Source: Paludisphaera rhizosphaerae | GTDB lineage: Bacteria > Planctomycetota > Planctomycetia > Isosphaerales > Isosphaeraceae | DNA: 64,000 nucleotides | Assembly: GCF_011065895.1 (NCBI RefSeq) | Contig: NZ_JAALCR010000006.1 | Location: 124,001-188,000, forward strand | Reading direction: 5' to 3' | In this document: piece by piece, positions 51,636 to 61,071 of the stretch | Numbering within the stretch: the first letter of the stretch is position 1 | Layout of the letters: every line of letters begins with the position of its first letter | Notes under the pieces: generated by a model | What the model was told of the DNA's origin: nothing | The model's input: only the letters and a program-made list of their open reading frames with translations | Databases searched by the model: none | Made by a program: the position numbers and the translations under genes

Positions 51636-53195
51636 TTATCGCGCCCGAGTGAACACATAAATCTCCGGGTCGACGAAATCTGGTCGGACGGCGAACCGCA
51701 GTTCGACGGGCGATCCGGCGGCGTCGAGGCGGAACGGGACGGGGCTGGTCTTGAAGAAGACGTCCGACCAGTGGGCCTCGAAGAGGTCGCCGTCCTTCGG
51801 CTTCAGTTCGCCGCGCAGCGCGGTGTTCCGCTCGACCTCAATGTGCAGCTTGCCGTCTTTCAGGGCGACGGTCGCAACGCCCAGGGCCGGGCTGCGGTAT
51901 GTTCCGCAGTATCGCGAAAGTTCCAGCGGCGGCCGGGGCGTCGTGGAGGTCTCGGCCGTCTTCTTGGCCTCAGCCTCTTTCTCCTTCGCCTCGTTGTCGC
52001 GGTGACGCTTCATCAGCTCCGCGCTCCAGTCCCGGCGAGGCTCCGCCTTCAGGAAGGCGTCGACCACCCGGAACGGCAGGGCGCGGTAGAACTGCTGCTC
52101 GTCGTAGTTGGACAGGACCACGACCCCCAGCTTCTCCTCGGGCACGAGGACCGTCAGCGAGAGCATGCCGTCCATCCCGCCGCCGTGCGAGAGGACCATG
52201 CGGCCCAGGTAATCCTGCATGAACCACCCCAGCCCGTACGCGAAGAAGTGCGACGAGGGGAACAGTTCCCGCTGCACCGGGGACGTCGGTCGGACGAGGT
52301 TCTGGGGAGCATGGGTCTCGCGGATCACGGAGGCCGGCACGACCCGGGACCCTTCGATCTCGCCATCGTCGAGCTGCATCATCATCCATCGCGCCCAGTC
52401 GCGAACGCAGGAGTTGATCCCGCCGGCGGGTCCGCAGTTGTCCAGGTTGCGGTACGGGATCGCCGCGACCTTGCCGTCGACCAGCGTATGGGGCCGAGCG
52501 ACGTCCTCCTGGCCCTCGAGCGCCCGGATCGACGTACTGCTGCGATTCATTCCGATCGGCCCGAAGAGCCGGCGCTCCACGAACGTATTCCACGAATCGC
52601 CCGAGACCCGCTTGAGCAATTCGCCGGCTGCGAGGAACGTTAAGTTGCAATACGCGTAGCGGTCGCGGAATTCATAATCGGGTTTGAGAAACTTGACGCG
52701 TTCCAGCACCTCGGGGATCGACCGGTCCGAGCCGTACCAGATCAGGTCCCCCTGCCACGTCCCCAGCCCAACCCGGTGGCACAGCAGGTCGCGGACGGTG
52801 AGGGCCCGCGTCGCGGCGGCGTCGGCGAGCTGGAATTCTGGCAGCTTGTCGCAGACCTTGTCGTCCCACCGCAGCCGCTTCTCGTCGACCAGCATCCCGA
52901 GCGCCGTGGCTGTGAACGCCTTGGAATTCGACGCCATCGCGAAGAGCGTCCGCTCGGTGACCGGCTCGCTCTTGCCGGTCTCGCGGACGCCGAAACCTCG
53001 CGAGTAGACCACCTTGCCGTCCTTCACCACGGCGATCGCCAGGCCGGGGAGTTGCCACTCTTTCATCCCGGCTTCGACGTAAGCGTCCAGCCCCGCCAGC
53101 GCCTCGGGCGTCGCCTGCTGAGCGCTCGCCGGAAGTACAAGCAGATAGGAACACGTGATCGCCGCCAGCACGAAAAGCCGTGTTGAGCGCAGCAT
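51636..53195 (-). CDS. Exported serine hydrolase, beta-lactamase class C / penicillin-binding type
   Basis: The 519-residue product has a signal peptide ('LFVLAAITCSYLLVLPASAQ'), the SxxK motif in 'ASNSKAF' and the YxN motif in 'YAYCNLTF'. It also has 'MVLSHGGGMDGMLSLTVLVP', with the HxG-like third motif. A C-terminal lipocalin-like DUF3471 domain follows ('YCGTYRSPALGVATVALKDG'). It may be an esterase or a D-Ala peptidase rather than a resistance enzyme. Start at 53,195 gives the short signal peptide; 53,222 is an alternative. Confidence 0.88.
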   Translation of the reverse strand: MLRSTRLFVLAAITCSYLLVLPASAQQATPEALAGLDAYVEAGMKEWQLPGLAIAVVKDGKVVYSRGFGVRETGKSEPVTERTLFAMASNSKAFTATALGMLVDEKRLRWDDKVCDKLPEFQLADAAATRALTVRDLLCHRVGLGTWQGDLIWYGSDRSIPEVLERVKFLKPDYEFRDRYAYCNLTFLAAGELLKRVSGDSWNTFVERRLFGPIGMNRSSTSIRALEGQEDVARPHTLVDGKVAAIPYRNLDNCGPAGGINSCVRDWARWMMMQLDDGEIEGSRVVPASVIRETHAPQNLVRPTSPVQRELFPSSHFFAYGLGWFMQDYLGRMVLSHGGGMDGMLSLTVLVPEEKLGVVVLSNYDEQQFYRALPFRVVDAFLKAEPRRDWSAELMKRHRDNEAKEKEAEAKKTAETSTTPRPPLELSRYCGTYRSPALGVATVALKDGKLHIEVERNTALRGELKPKDGDLFEAHWSDVFFKTSPVPFRLDAAGSPVELRFAVRPDFVDPEIYVFTRAR

Positions 53196-53299
53196 GTGAT
53201 TCAATCCCCCGAGGTGGTCCATCGTCTTCGATTGCGACCGGACCATCATCGCGGCCTCGCCCGTGCGGGTCCACGACTTCCTCGGGGAATCCCGTCCTT

Positions 53300-54868
53300 T
53301 CAGACGCCGTAGAGTCCGCCGTACCGCCTCTGCAGGTGGGTCAGCAACGGCTTGGCGTCGATCGGGCCGCCGACGGCGCGCTCGATCAGTTCGGTCGGCT
53401 CATAACGGCGGCCGTGGCGGTGGATTTTGTCGCGGAGCCAGGCCAGCAGCGCGGAGGCGTCGCCCTTCGCGAGTTCGTCTTCCAGGCCCGGCAGGTCGGC
53501 GGTCGCCTTCGCGAACAACTGCGCGGCGTAGACGTTCCCCAGCGAGTAGGTCGGGAAATACCCGAACAAACCGGCCGACCAGTGGACGTCCTGCAGGCAG
53601 CCCTCGGCGACGTTCGACGGCCTCACGCCCAGCGTCTCGGCGTACTTGTCGGCCCACGCTGCGGGGAGGTCGGCGGTGTTCAACTCGCCGCTGATCAGGG
53701 CCAGCTCAAGTTCAAAGCGAATGATGATGTGGAGGTTGTACGTCACCTCGTCGGCCTGGATCCGGATGAGCGAGGGCTCCACCCGATTGACCGCGGCGAG
53801 GAATCCGTCGAGCGAGGCGCCCTGGAGCGAGTCGTGGAAGGTGCGACGGGCGATCGGGAACCAGTACGTCCAGAAAGGACGACCGCGGCCGACAAAGTTC
53901 TCCCAGAGCCGCGACTGCGATTCATGCACGCCTAACGATACCGCCTCGCCGAGCGGCGAGCCCCAGGCGGCGTCGGGGAGGCCCTGCTCATAAAGGCCAT
54001 GGCCGACCTCGTGGAGCACGCTGAAGAAGGCGTCGTCGAACTTCCTCTCGTCGTACTTCGTCGTGATCCGGACGTCCCCGGGACCGATCCCCGTGCAGAA
54101 TGGGTGGGCCGTCACATCGAGCCGGCCGCGTTCAAAATCGAACCCCACGGCGGCGGCCGCCGATTCGGCGAGCATCCGCTGGCGCTCGACCGGGAACGAT
54201 CGCCGCAGCAACGCCCCGTCGCTTCCGACCCCGCGCTTTCGCGCCTCCGCGATGGCGGCGACGAGCGGTGTCAGGCCTTCGCGAATTTCGCCAAAAACAA
54301 CACGAAGCTCGGCCGTCCTCGCACCAGGCTCATAATCGTCGAGCAGAGGGTCGTAAATTGTTGCTGCAGCGTCGGAGGGTTGCTCGTTTGTTGAACAAGC
54401 ATGCCTGCCCACAAGGCATACTCGCCTGCACGCCGATTCCTGACGTTTGAGCTCCAAAATGCGATCGAGCCATGGTCGAAACCGCTCGAAGTCAACATCA
54501 CGGCGGGCGATCACCCATTCATGCTGGGCGGTTGAGGTGGTTCGAGCCAACTCCTCGACGAGCGATTTGGGGAGGGCCTTTCGACGTTCGTAATCGCGGC
54601 GGATCTGGCGAAGGTTGGCAGCTTCGGCGGAGTCGCCCTGGGCGATCGGCGCATCCTGAAGGGAGTCCAGGACTTCGCCGATGCGGGGGGCGGTCGCCCG
54701 ATCGTGCTGGATGCCAGCCAGAAGAGCCGCCTGCTCTCCCCGAAGACCGACGCCGCCGGTGGGCATGTAAGTCTGTTCGTCCCAGCCCAGAACGGCTGCG
54801 CACGAGCCAAGCAAGGCGGCCTCGCGGATTCTGGACGTCACCTCCTCGTAAAGCCGTCGCTCGTCCAT
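53300..54868 (-). CDS. M32 family carboxypeptidase (Taq-like)
   Basis: The 522-residue product is a zinc metallocarboxypeptidase. It has 'SVLHEVGHGLYEQGLP' (HExxH), 'LGVHESQSRLWENFVGR' (HES motif), 'QADEVTYNLHIIIRFELE' and 'HWSAGLFGYFPTYSLGNVYA'. Near residue 150 an insertion of about 18 residues ('CRRVCLVGRHACSTNEQPSD') lies before the conserved 'YDPLLDDYEPGA'. It is in frame and leaves the catalytic part intact. ATG at 54,868 (MDERRLYEEV) is used. Confidence 0.93.
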   Translation of the reverse strand: MDERRLYEEVTSRIREAALLGSCAAVLGWDEQTYMPTGGVGLRGEQAALLAGIQHDRATAPRIGEVLDSLQDAPIAQGDSAEAANLRQIRRDYERRKALPKSLVEELARTTSTAQHEWVIARRDVDFERFRPWLDRILELKRQESACRRVCLVGRHACSTNEQPSDAAATIYDPLLDDYEPGARTAELRVVFGEIREGLTPLVAAIAEARKRGVGSDGALLRRSFPVERQRMLAESAAAAVGFDFERGRLDVTAHPFCTGIGPGDVRITTKYDERKFDDAFFSVLHEVGHGLYEQGLPDAAWGSPLGEAVSLGVHESQSRLWENFVGRGRPFWTYWFPIARRTFHDSLQGASLDGFLAAVNRVEPSLIRIQADEVTYNLHIIIRFELELALISGELNTADLPAAWADKYAETLGVRPSNVAEGCLQDVHWSAGLFGYFPTYSLGNVYAAQLFAKATADLPGLEDELAKGDASALLAWLRDKIHRHGRRYEPTELIERAVGGPIDAKPLLTHLQRRYGGLYGV

Positions 54869-54978
54869 CGGTCCGTTCCTCAGCCCTGGTCCGGATTGCT
54901 CCGGATCGACGGCCTTCGAAATGCGGAAGGCCCGGACGCAACGCCCGGGCCTGACCTCGATTGCGAACATAAAGCCGT

Positions 54979-55287
54979 TCAGAAGAACAGCTTGCGGAGC
55001 CTTCGCAGGGCGACGACTCCACTGATGCCGAGTCCCAAAAGACCCATGGCGGCCGGCTCGGGGGCGCGGTCGGATTCGCCCGTTACGGGCGTCGGAATCG
55101 AACCGGGAGCGATGTTCGCGGCGGCGAGGTCGACCCTTACAGGCGACGACGCCAGGATACGCTCCAGGTCGGCCGGGAGGGAAGCCGAGAGGGAGGGGGA
55201 ATTCGAGATTGGGCCGCCCTGAGCGGCTCCCGTGGCCAGAATCGTGGCGATCAACGCGGCCGAGAACGGGGCCTTGCGGACCTTCAT
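54979..55287 (-). CDS. PEP-CTERM sorted small exported protein
   Basis: The 102-residue product has a signal peptide ('MKVRKAPFSAALIATILATG'), a short Ser/Pro-rich body and a C-terminal sorting signal 'APEPAAMGLLGLGISGVVAL' ending in RRLRKLFF. It is exported, anchored and processed by an exosortase-type system, presumably encoded elsewhere. aggagg lies 11 nt before this ATG; an ATG at 55,332 would add 15 residues. Confidence 0.8.
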   Translation of the reverse strand: MKVRKAPFSAALIATILATGAAQGGPISNSPSLSASLPADLERILASSPVRVDLAAANIAPGSIPTPVTGESDRAPEPAAMGLLGLGISGVVALRRLRKLFF

Positions 55288-55780
55288 CGTTTTCGGGGCC
55301 TCCTGATGCTGGATTCGTGCTGTAACCTTCATGGTTCCTCGGGTTTGGGGCTGGTCGCAGCGGTCGCTGGGCGAACACCCAGTTCTCTTCGCCGTCCCCT
55401 TGGCTTTGTTTGAGGCGCCCTCCTGGCCTGCCTTATCATTCTTGACTCGTCCCTGGTTGCCCACCGGCGTAAAAAGCGGAAATCGAGGAGAAGATCTGAT
55501 GAACGAGAGGGATCGATTGCCCTCGCTCGGTTCTTGATAATTCATTCAGTCTGACGTCTATGGCAAGCAGCGTGCCGAAATCCCGCCGCGCCTTCCGCCT
55601 ATCTGAACAGAACATCCAAGATTGAAGGGCCGGCGCTCGGATTCGCGCTCCCCTTCTCTCCTGTCAAGTAAACGAAGGCGGACGGAAATCGCCGTCGTGC
55701 TCCTCCACGGTCGCTGCCAGGCTTGGGTGAATATACCCAATTCCTTAAGAGCCGGCCAGGGGGATGTAGGCTGCCCCTAA
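55288..55780. other. Gene-free stretch between the PEP-CTERM gene and the primase-helicase cluster
   Basis: About 490 bp with no convincing gene. A palindrome ttgggt-gaatat-acccaa lies at 55,723-55,740, 40 bp downstream of the helicase stop. It is followed by an AT-rich piece and may be a protein-binding site. No attachment-type repeat was recognised. Confidence 0.4.
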
Positions 55781-57838
55781 TCAGGCGGGAGTCGGATTGC
55801 CGGTGCCAGAGGCAGCAGTGCCCAGCCGAACCCCGTAATAGTAAACGGACCGAGTCCCGCCGACGCGACGCCGGTCCTTGGTGAGGCCGGGGATCACGGC
55901 GAGGAGGTCGCGGCCCAGCGCCTGCTCGTCGCCGACCGCTTCCCGGCCGTGTCGCCGGCACCAGGTCCGCCACTCCTCGTAGAGTTCGCCCGCCGAGACC
56001 GTCGCGCCGGGTTCGACGACGCAGCAGTCGGCCAGGAAGACGGCCACGGGGCTCGCCAACTCGTCCATCGATTCCAGCAGCGGCCGGCCCGATTCCGGCT
56101 GCAAGAAACGGCCCCGCAGCTGAAGCCGCCGCCAGCCTTCAAAGGCCCAGAGCAAAATTCCCGGCAACTCAGCCTTCAAGCGTGGGTACAGGCCGAGATC
56201 CTCGGCACCATAAAAAGAGCGTGTGAAGCGCAGCATGATCAGGCGGCTTGAGAGGGCTCGGCTGGAATCGCGGAGTCGCGGAAGTTCGTTGGAGATCAGC
56301 ACGAACCTCGTCGGCAGTTTCCCCGTCCAGGCCGACTGGTGCTTGCGGTCGATCGCCTGGTCGTCCTCGCCGCTGATCGAGAGGAGCGATTCCACGATCG
56401 CCGCGTTGTCCGGCCGGTTGGAGAGCCGCGCGTCCGGGAACACGGCCACCGGCTTGTCGATGAGCACCGACAACCCGAACGGTCGCCCCAGCGTTGAGAG
56501 CGTTGGGCTGACGACGTTCTCCGATCCCGCCAGCGCCTTCAGCACCCGCGCGATCGTGCCGCGGCCCGACCGCTTCGGTCCGATCATCATCAGGATCTTC
56601 TGAAACCGCGTCTCCGACGTTAGCAAGTAGCCAAACCACTCCTGCAAGGCCGCGATCGAATCCGGGTCGTTCGGCCAGACCTGTTGCAGAAATGCAATCC
56701 AGGCTCGCGGCGCGGGGGCTTCGGGATCGAAGTCGTAGTCGAGGGCGAAGGCGTTGAAGTACCTCGGCGACGGCCTGGCCATGCACGCGGCCCCGGTGAC
56801 GAACGACGGCGGATGCACCAGCGCGTTCCGGGCCGCGATCAACTCGCCCGCCGGCCACGCCGAGAGATCGCACCACCAACGCGCGCTCGGGCCCTCTTCC
56901 GAATCCTCCCCTGCGGACTGGTCGACGCCTGCGTCGATCCAGGAGGGCCGCGACGGTGTTTCGGCGAGTGGAACCAGCGTCAGGCCGGCCAGGGCCTGGA
57001 TAACGTCGCTCACCATCCGGGTCGTCACCGGCGAGGCGACGGGGGGGCGGGCCGTCCGATTCGACCGTCCGGAGCGAGCCTCCTCCTCGGCGTGCTCGCG
57101 GTCGGCGGTTTCGATTCGGCGAAACTCCTCGGCCAGTTCCTGGGCGAGCACGGCCCGCAACTCGCCGGTGGGAAAGTACCGATAACACGACCCGTCCCAG
57201 CGGTGGAACGAGTCTCCCCAGTATCGCAGACCGATTCCTCCCGAATGTGTGAACCGTCGCGATAGGAACAGCCGCGCCAGGCGATGTGGGTTGGTCCGCG
57301 AGCCTCCCTCTTCTTCGGCTATCCCGTTTGTGCAAGTCGGCGGCGATGGGGGGTATTCCGAACCAATATTGACGTCTCTGTTTGCAACGGTGGGATGAGA
57401 GCGGTCCTTCCGACCGATGCTGGAACTTTGCGTCGAAGTTGAACCTTCGGTGAGCAGCCAGCCGCGGGGGCGGTCGTCGGGGGCCTTGTCGGCTTCCTTG
57501 AGCTTGTGCTCCAACTCACGGTCCGACCAGGGAGGATCGCAGGCGCGGTTCCAGTCCTCCAGGATGGACCGGGCCTCAGCGCTGGAGAGGTCGAAGCCCT
57601 TGATCAGGATGCAGGCGGCTCGGAAGGTTCGGCAATGTCCCTTCTGGCCGGAGACGGCCGGCGGAAGCGTCTTCAGGTAGGCGGCCGCTCGACGAGTCCG
57701 GTCCGTGTTCGGCGGCGACGGCCGAGGTGCGGAGAGGGGCGCAGGCCGAAGGGGCTGGCCTTTGCGAGAAAGCCAACTGGCCAGGTCGACCGATCGAGGG
57801 TGAGGGCCGTTCAGCGGTGTATCGGCTGGGGTCGTCAT
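55781..57838 (-). CDS. SF3 (D5/P4-type) helicase with PriCT-like N-terminus
   Basis: The 685-residue product begins with a helical PriCT-like domain ('FRAACILIKGFDLSSAEARS', 'WSDRELEHKLKEADKAPDDR'). The C-terminal SF3 helicase shows Walker A 'MMIGPKRSGRGTIARVLKAL', Walker B 'KPVAVFPDARLSNRPDNAAI' and motif C 'TRFVLISNELPRLRDSSRAL'. A winged-helix-like tail follows ('GRDLLAVIPGLTKDRRRVGG'). These enzymes unwind origins in phages and plasmids. The active primase is encoded by the next gene upstream. It is the last gene of a leftward cluster. Confidence 0.9.
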   Translation of the reverse strand: MTTPADTPLNGPHPRSVDLASWLSRKGQPLRPAPLSAPRPSPPNTDRTRRAAAYLKTLPPAVSGQKGHCRTFRAACILIKGFDLSSAEARSILEDWNRACDPPWSDRELEHKLKEADKAPDDRPRGWLLTEGSTSTQSSSIGRKDRSHPTVANRDVNIGSEYPPSPPTCTNGIAEEEGGSRTNPHRLARLFLSRRFTHSGGIGLRYWGDSFHRWDGSCYRYFPTGELRAVLAQELAEEFRRIETADREHAEEEARSGRSNRTARPPVASPVTTRMVSDVIQALAGLTLVPLAETPSRPSWIDAGVDQSAGEDSEEGPSARWWCDLSAWPAGELIAARNALVHPPSFVTGAACMARPSPRYFNAFALDYDFDPEAPAPRAWIAFLQQVWPNDPDSIAALQEWFGYLLTSETRFQKILMMIGPKRSGRGTIARVLKALAGSENVVSPTLSTLGRPFGLSVLIDKPVAVFPDARLSNRPDNAAIVESLLSISGEDDQAIDRKHQSAWTGKLPTRFVLISNELPRLRDSSRALSSRLIMLRFTRSFYGAEDLGLYPRLKAELPGILLWAFEGWRRLQLRGRFLQPESGRPLLESMDELASPVAVFLADCCVVEPGATVSAGELYEEWRTWCRRHGREAVGDEQALGRDLLAVIPGLTKDRRRVGGTRSVYYYGVRLGTAASGTGNPTPA

Positions 57839-57907
57839 ACGGCGATCGCGGATATTGCGTTGACGGGATATTCGGCCGCTGGTCGGAGAATACGGGAATG
57901 ACGAGAG

Positions 57908-58690
57908 TCATCCCACCGCATTCGGTCCAGCGCCGTCGAAGGTCACGCGTCGCCAGGGGCGCTCCGGCCGCGACGAACCCTTCGTCTTGATCGTTCCCGG
58001 CAGCCCGATCAGGCGGGCCGGATTGATGGTGGCGGAATCCACGATCACCTGGTCGTCGTCGTACGTTCGGGCGATCGAGCGGACGGCCTCGGCGATGATC
58101 CGCCGATGCTCGGCGTCGTTGGGATAGTCGGGCAGGCGGACGAGGATCCAGGTCCCGTTGCCAGACTTGCCCCACAAAGCGGAGGCCGCCAGCTCGGGCT
58201 CGGCGGCGAGGATGTCGTCGCGGCGGCGGACGGCGGCGGCCAGTTCCTCATCGGTGCTGCTCACGTCGGCCGGCCGAAGCGGATCGATGTCCAGGTACAT
58301 CCAGCGCAGGGCCAGCACGTCCTCGTCCTTGGTGGTGTGGCGGGCCCGGTCGAGGTGGTTGTCGCACCTCGCGAGCAAATCGCGGCGGACGGGGTTGATC
58401 GTGACGTAGCCCGATACGGAGGTCAGCCGCGACGCGTCGCGCGTCAGGCGGGCGAGGTCGTCGTACCAGCCGGCGAAGGTGGAGCCCAGGTGAGTGCGGC
58501 TGATCTGGTCGGCTCGATGCAGGTTGCCGAACCGGTCCCAGGACGCCCGCATGACGCGAAGTTCCACGCAGCCGAGGGGCGGGGCCGTCAGGCAGTCCAG
58601 AAAACGCCGGGCGACCGCGGGAAGCACCTGCGGAATCACGACCTTGCCCGTCTGTCGGCTCGCGAGTTCCCGATATTGCAGCATCGTCAT
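57908..58690 (-). CDS. Archaeo-eukaryotic-type primase (AEP) small protein
   Basis: The 260-residue product has the three AEP motifs: an acidic pair in 'LRWMYLDIDPLRPADVSSTD', 'ALWGKSGNGTWILVRLPDYP' (motif II position), and 'NPARLIGLPGTIKTKGSSRP' (motif III region). It synthesises primers for the SF3 helicase encoded 69 bp downstream. In many elements the two are fused; here they are split. ATG at 58,690 or 58,684. Confidence 0.85.
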   Translation of the reverse strand: MTMLQYRELASRQTGKVVIPQVLPAVARRFLDCLTAPPLGCVELRVMRASWDRFGNLHRADQISRTHLGSTFAGWYDDLARLTRDASRLTSVSGYVTINPVRRDLLARCDNHLDRARHTTKDEDVLALRWMYLDIDPLRPADVSSTDEELAAAVRRRDDILAAEPELAASALWGKSGNGTWILVRLPDYPNDAEHRRIIAEAVRSIARTYDDDQVIVDSATINPARLIGLPGTIKTKGSSRPERPWRRVTFDGAGPNAVG

Positions 58691-58723
58691 GATCGTGTCC
58701 CGTAAGTGCAGGGCTGGGCAGGC

Positions 58724-59770
58724 TCAGGCGGTGCGGCGCTTCTTGATGATCGAACCACGGGCGGTGGGTTCGACGCGGTCCAGGGCGGTCTCGATTCCCT
58801 CGGGGTCGATCATCTGGAGGAGCTTGGCCAGTGCTGAGGCTTCGGCCGCGCGGACCTGGCAGCGAGGGCGGCCGATCTCGCGGGCGAGTTCGCAGAAGGT
58901 CCGCCGACCGGCAGGATCGAGGGCGTTCGTCCTCCGACCGGGGGGTCCATTGCCGCTGTCGCTCCGCCGGCGCCCCTCGGCTTCGGCGAGGAACTCTTCG
59001 ATCGTCTCGTCCAGGCGGTAGCGGCGACGGACGACCCAGGATTCCAGGAGGCTCAGCTTTCGGATGGCGGCGTGCAGCCGTTGCATCGTCTCGGCCACTT
59101 CCAGGGGGCGTTCGGGGGGCATATCGATGGCCAGCGACTCGTCCTGGGAGGCGTCGTCCTCGGGCGTGGCCGGGGAGCAAGAACGAAGCTCGATCTGCGC
59201 ATTGTGCAGGTACTTCAGCCGCTTCATCTCCACGCCCATCTCTTCGGCGACCTCTTCCAGGGTCGGCTCGATGGAGCCGCTCGCCGCGCGGTCGGCGATG
59301 CGCCTTTCCAGGATCCGTTCGCGGGCCTTCTCGTGGCGGCGGCGGAGGAGGACGAGGTAATAGGGGAACTTGACGACCGACCCCTGCTCTGCGAGCGCGC
59401 GCTGAATGTGATGGTGGATCCAGTAAGAGGCGTAGGTCGCGAACCGGGCGTCATGGGTTTCCGGGTCGAAGTCCTGGGCGGCCCGCATCAGGCCGAGGTT
59501 CCCTTCCTGGACGAGGTCGTCGTGTTCGAGGCCCGGGCAATCAGCGCCGCGGTACCCGTTGGCGATGCTCATCACGAGGCGAAGGTTCGCCATGATCAGG
59601 CGGTCGCGGGCCGTGGAGTCGCCCTGTTTGATCCGGGCGGCCAGTTCGACTTCTTCCGCCGCCGTCAACAATGAGGCTTCCTGATGGAGCGGGCCTCGTG
59701 CGTCGGGCCGGCGCTGTTTCCGGGGACGAACGGCGCGGGCTTGGGTGCGGTGGGCGTACTCGCGATTCAT
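58724..59770 (-). CDS. Sigma-70 family factor of the cluster
   Basis: The 348-residue product has region 2 ('ANLRLVMSIANGYRGADCPG', 'LEHDDLVQEGNLGLMRAAQD', 'FDPETHDARFATYASYWIHH'), region 3 ('EPTLEEVAEEMGVEMKRLKY'), and a split region 4 ('LESWVVRRRYRLDE' and 'TFCELAREIGRPRCQVRAAE'). About 30 Arg/Gly-rich residues separate the two parts of region 4. It is probably a dedicated factor for this element or a divergent SigA paralogue. It lies 33 bp before the primase gene on the same strand. Confidence 0.9.
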   Translation of the reverse strand: MNREYAHRTQARAVRPRKQRRPDARGPLHQEASLLTAAEEVELAARIKQGDSTARDRLIMANLRLVMSIANGYRGADCPGLEHDDLVQEGNLGLMRAAQDFDPETHDARFATYASYWIHHHIQRALAEQGSVVKFPYYLVLLRRRHEKARERILERRIADRAASGSIEPTLEEVAEEMGVEMKRLKYLHNAQIELRSCSPATPEDDASQDESLAIDMPPERPLEVAETMQRLHAAIRKLSLLESWVVRRRYRLDETIEEFLAEAEGRRRSDSGNGPPGRRTNALDPAGRRTFCELAREIGRPRCQVRAAEASALAKLLQMIDPEGIETALDRVEPTARGSIIKKRRTA

Positions 59771-59821
59771 GATGACGGCGTCCTGTGATGAAAGTCGGAA
59801 TCCGGCGAGGTGCGGTGGAAA

Positions 59822-60250
59822 TCAGGCGCGAAGCTCGGTGGGCTTCCAGTAGACGCGGAGCTTGGGGCGGCGGCCCGAAGCGAGTGGGGCCCGAAGCGCG
59901 TCCGGGGCGAAGACGCGGAGCCGCCAGGCGTCGGCCGAAACGGCGTCGATCGCCTCGCGGGCCGTGGCGAAGGCGACGCTGCAGGGGGCCCCGCCGACGA
60001 CGTTCGCCGGTCGGACGTACCAGCGCCCGGAGCGGTGGCCGGAGTCGAACTGGGTCTTGAACGTCGGCGTGTAGACGAGCACCTCGCCGCCCATCGAGCG
60101 GTCGAACACCCGCAGCGTACCGGCCGTCTGCCGGGGGCCGACGTGGACCCGAGGCAGCGGCGCGGCGTCGATTGGGGCGATCTGGAGCATGGCGAGGTCT
60201 CGGGCCGACGAGGGGACGGCGGGGCGGCGGGGGCGACGAGCGGCCGACAT
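59822..60250 (-). CDS. Hypothetical protein in the primase cluster
   Basis: The 142-residue product is basic at its N-terminus ('MSAARRPRRPAVPSSARDLA') and has a beta-like middle ('TAGTLRVFDRSMGGEVLVYT', 'GRWYVRPANVVGGAPCSVAF'). It lies between the sigma factor and pentapeptide genes with gaps of about 50 bp. Start at 60,250 is used. Function unknown. Confidence 0.6.
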   Translation of the reverse strand: MSAARRPRRPAVPSSARDLAMLQIAPIDAAPLPRVHVGPRQTAGTLRVFDRSMGGEVLVYTPTFKTQFDSGHRSGRWYVRPANVVGGAPCSVAFATAREAIDAVSADAWRLRVFAPDALRAPLASGRRPKLRVYWKPTELRA

Positions 60251-60304
60251 GGTGGAGTTCCTGTTTCTGATGGTTGAGGAGTCGCGAAGAAACATGCAGG
60301 GCGA

Positions 60305-60961
60305 TCAGCGGCGGCGGGTCCAGTAGAGCGAGCCTGTGGGCTGGACGGAGGGGGGCGAGGTCGTCTCGGGTTCGACGTCAGCGGCAAGCTTGCGGAGGAT
60401 CTCCGGAGCGTCGTCGCCGGGAACGATGGCGCGACCCAGGACCGAGGCGGCCCAGTCGACGAGGCCGCGGCGGGCGACGATCGCGCGGAGCCACGCGTAG
60501 GGGCGGTCGTCGGCTTCCAGGGCCAGCTCGAAGGCGAGCGTCAGGGCCTCCCCTCGGCAGCCGGGGTCGCGGCGAAGCAGTTCGACGGCGAAGGCGGCGG
60601 AACGCCAGTCGAGGACGGCGCCGTCGAGGCGGGCTCCGGTCAGTCGGACGCCCCGGAGGTCGGCCTTCGGGAAGCGGGCGTTGCGGAGGTCGGCCCCGCG
60701 AAGGTCAGCGTTGCGGAGGTCGGCGCCGCGGAGGTCGGCGGCCTTGAGATCCGCCTCGCGGAGGTCAGCTCCGGTCAGGTCGGCGCCGCGGAGGTCGACT
60801 CCCGTGAGCGAGGCTCGCGGCGCCTGGATGCCGGGGAGGTCGGCGTAGGCCAGCGGGACGCCGGCGCCCGCCGTCAGCTCGACGGCCCGGCTCAGGCTCT
60901 CGGCCTGGACCACGGCGAGCGGGCCGGTCCGCCAGCGTCGCGACAAGGTATGGATGGCCAT
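60305..60961 (-). CDS. Pentapeptide-repeat protein
   Basis: The 218-residue product has a tract of A(D/N)Lxx repeats ('GVDLRGADLTGADLREADLK', 'AADLRGADLRNADLRGADLR') covering about residues 50-105, flanked by non-repeat domains. Such right-handed beta-helices can mimic DNA and bind topoisomerases or other DNA-binding proteins. The C-terminal 110 residues are helical. Placement inside a replication cluster suggests a protective or anti-host role (inference). Confidence 0.85.
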   Translation of the reverse strand: MAIHTLSRRWRTGPLAVVQAESLSRAVELTAGAGVPLAYADLPGIQAPRASLTGVDLRGADLTGADLREADLKAADLRGADLRNADLRGADLRNARFPKADLRGVRLTGARLDGAVLDWRSAAFAVELLRRDPGCRGEALTLAFELALEADDRPYAWLRAIVARRGLVDWAASVLGRAIVPGDDAPEILRKLAADVEPETTSPPSVQPTGSLYWTRRR

Positions 60962-61071
60962 GGATTCGTCTCGCGGTCGAGGGTCGGCTTGAGAAACGGT
61001 CAGGAGGCCCGGGAAACACCGCGAGGGCGTCCCGCCGTGAAGCGAGACGCCCAGGGATTGCAAGGCGAGGA

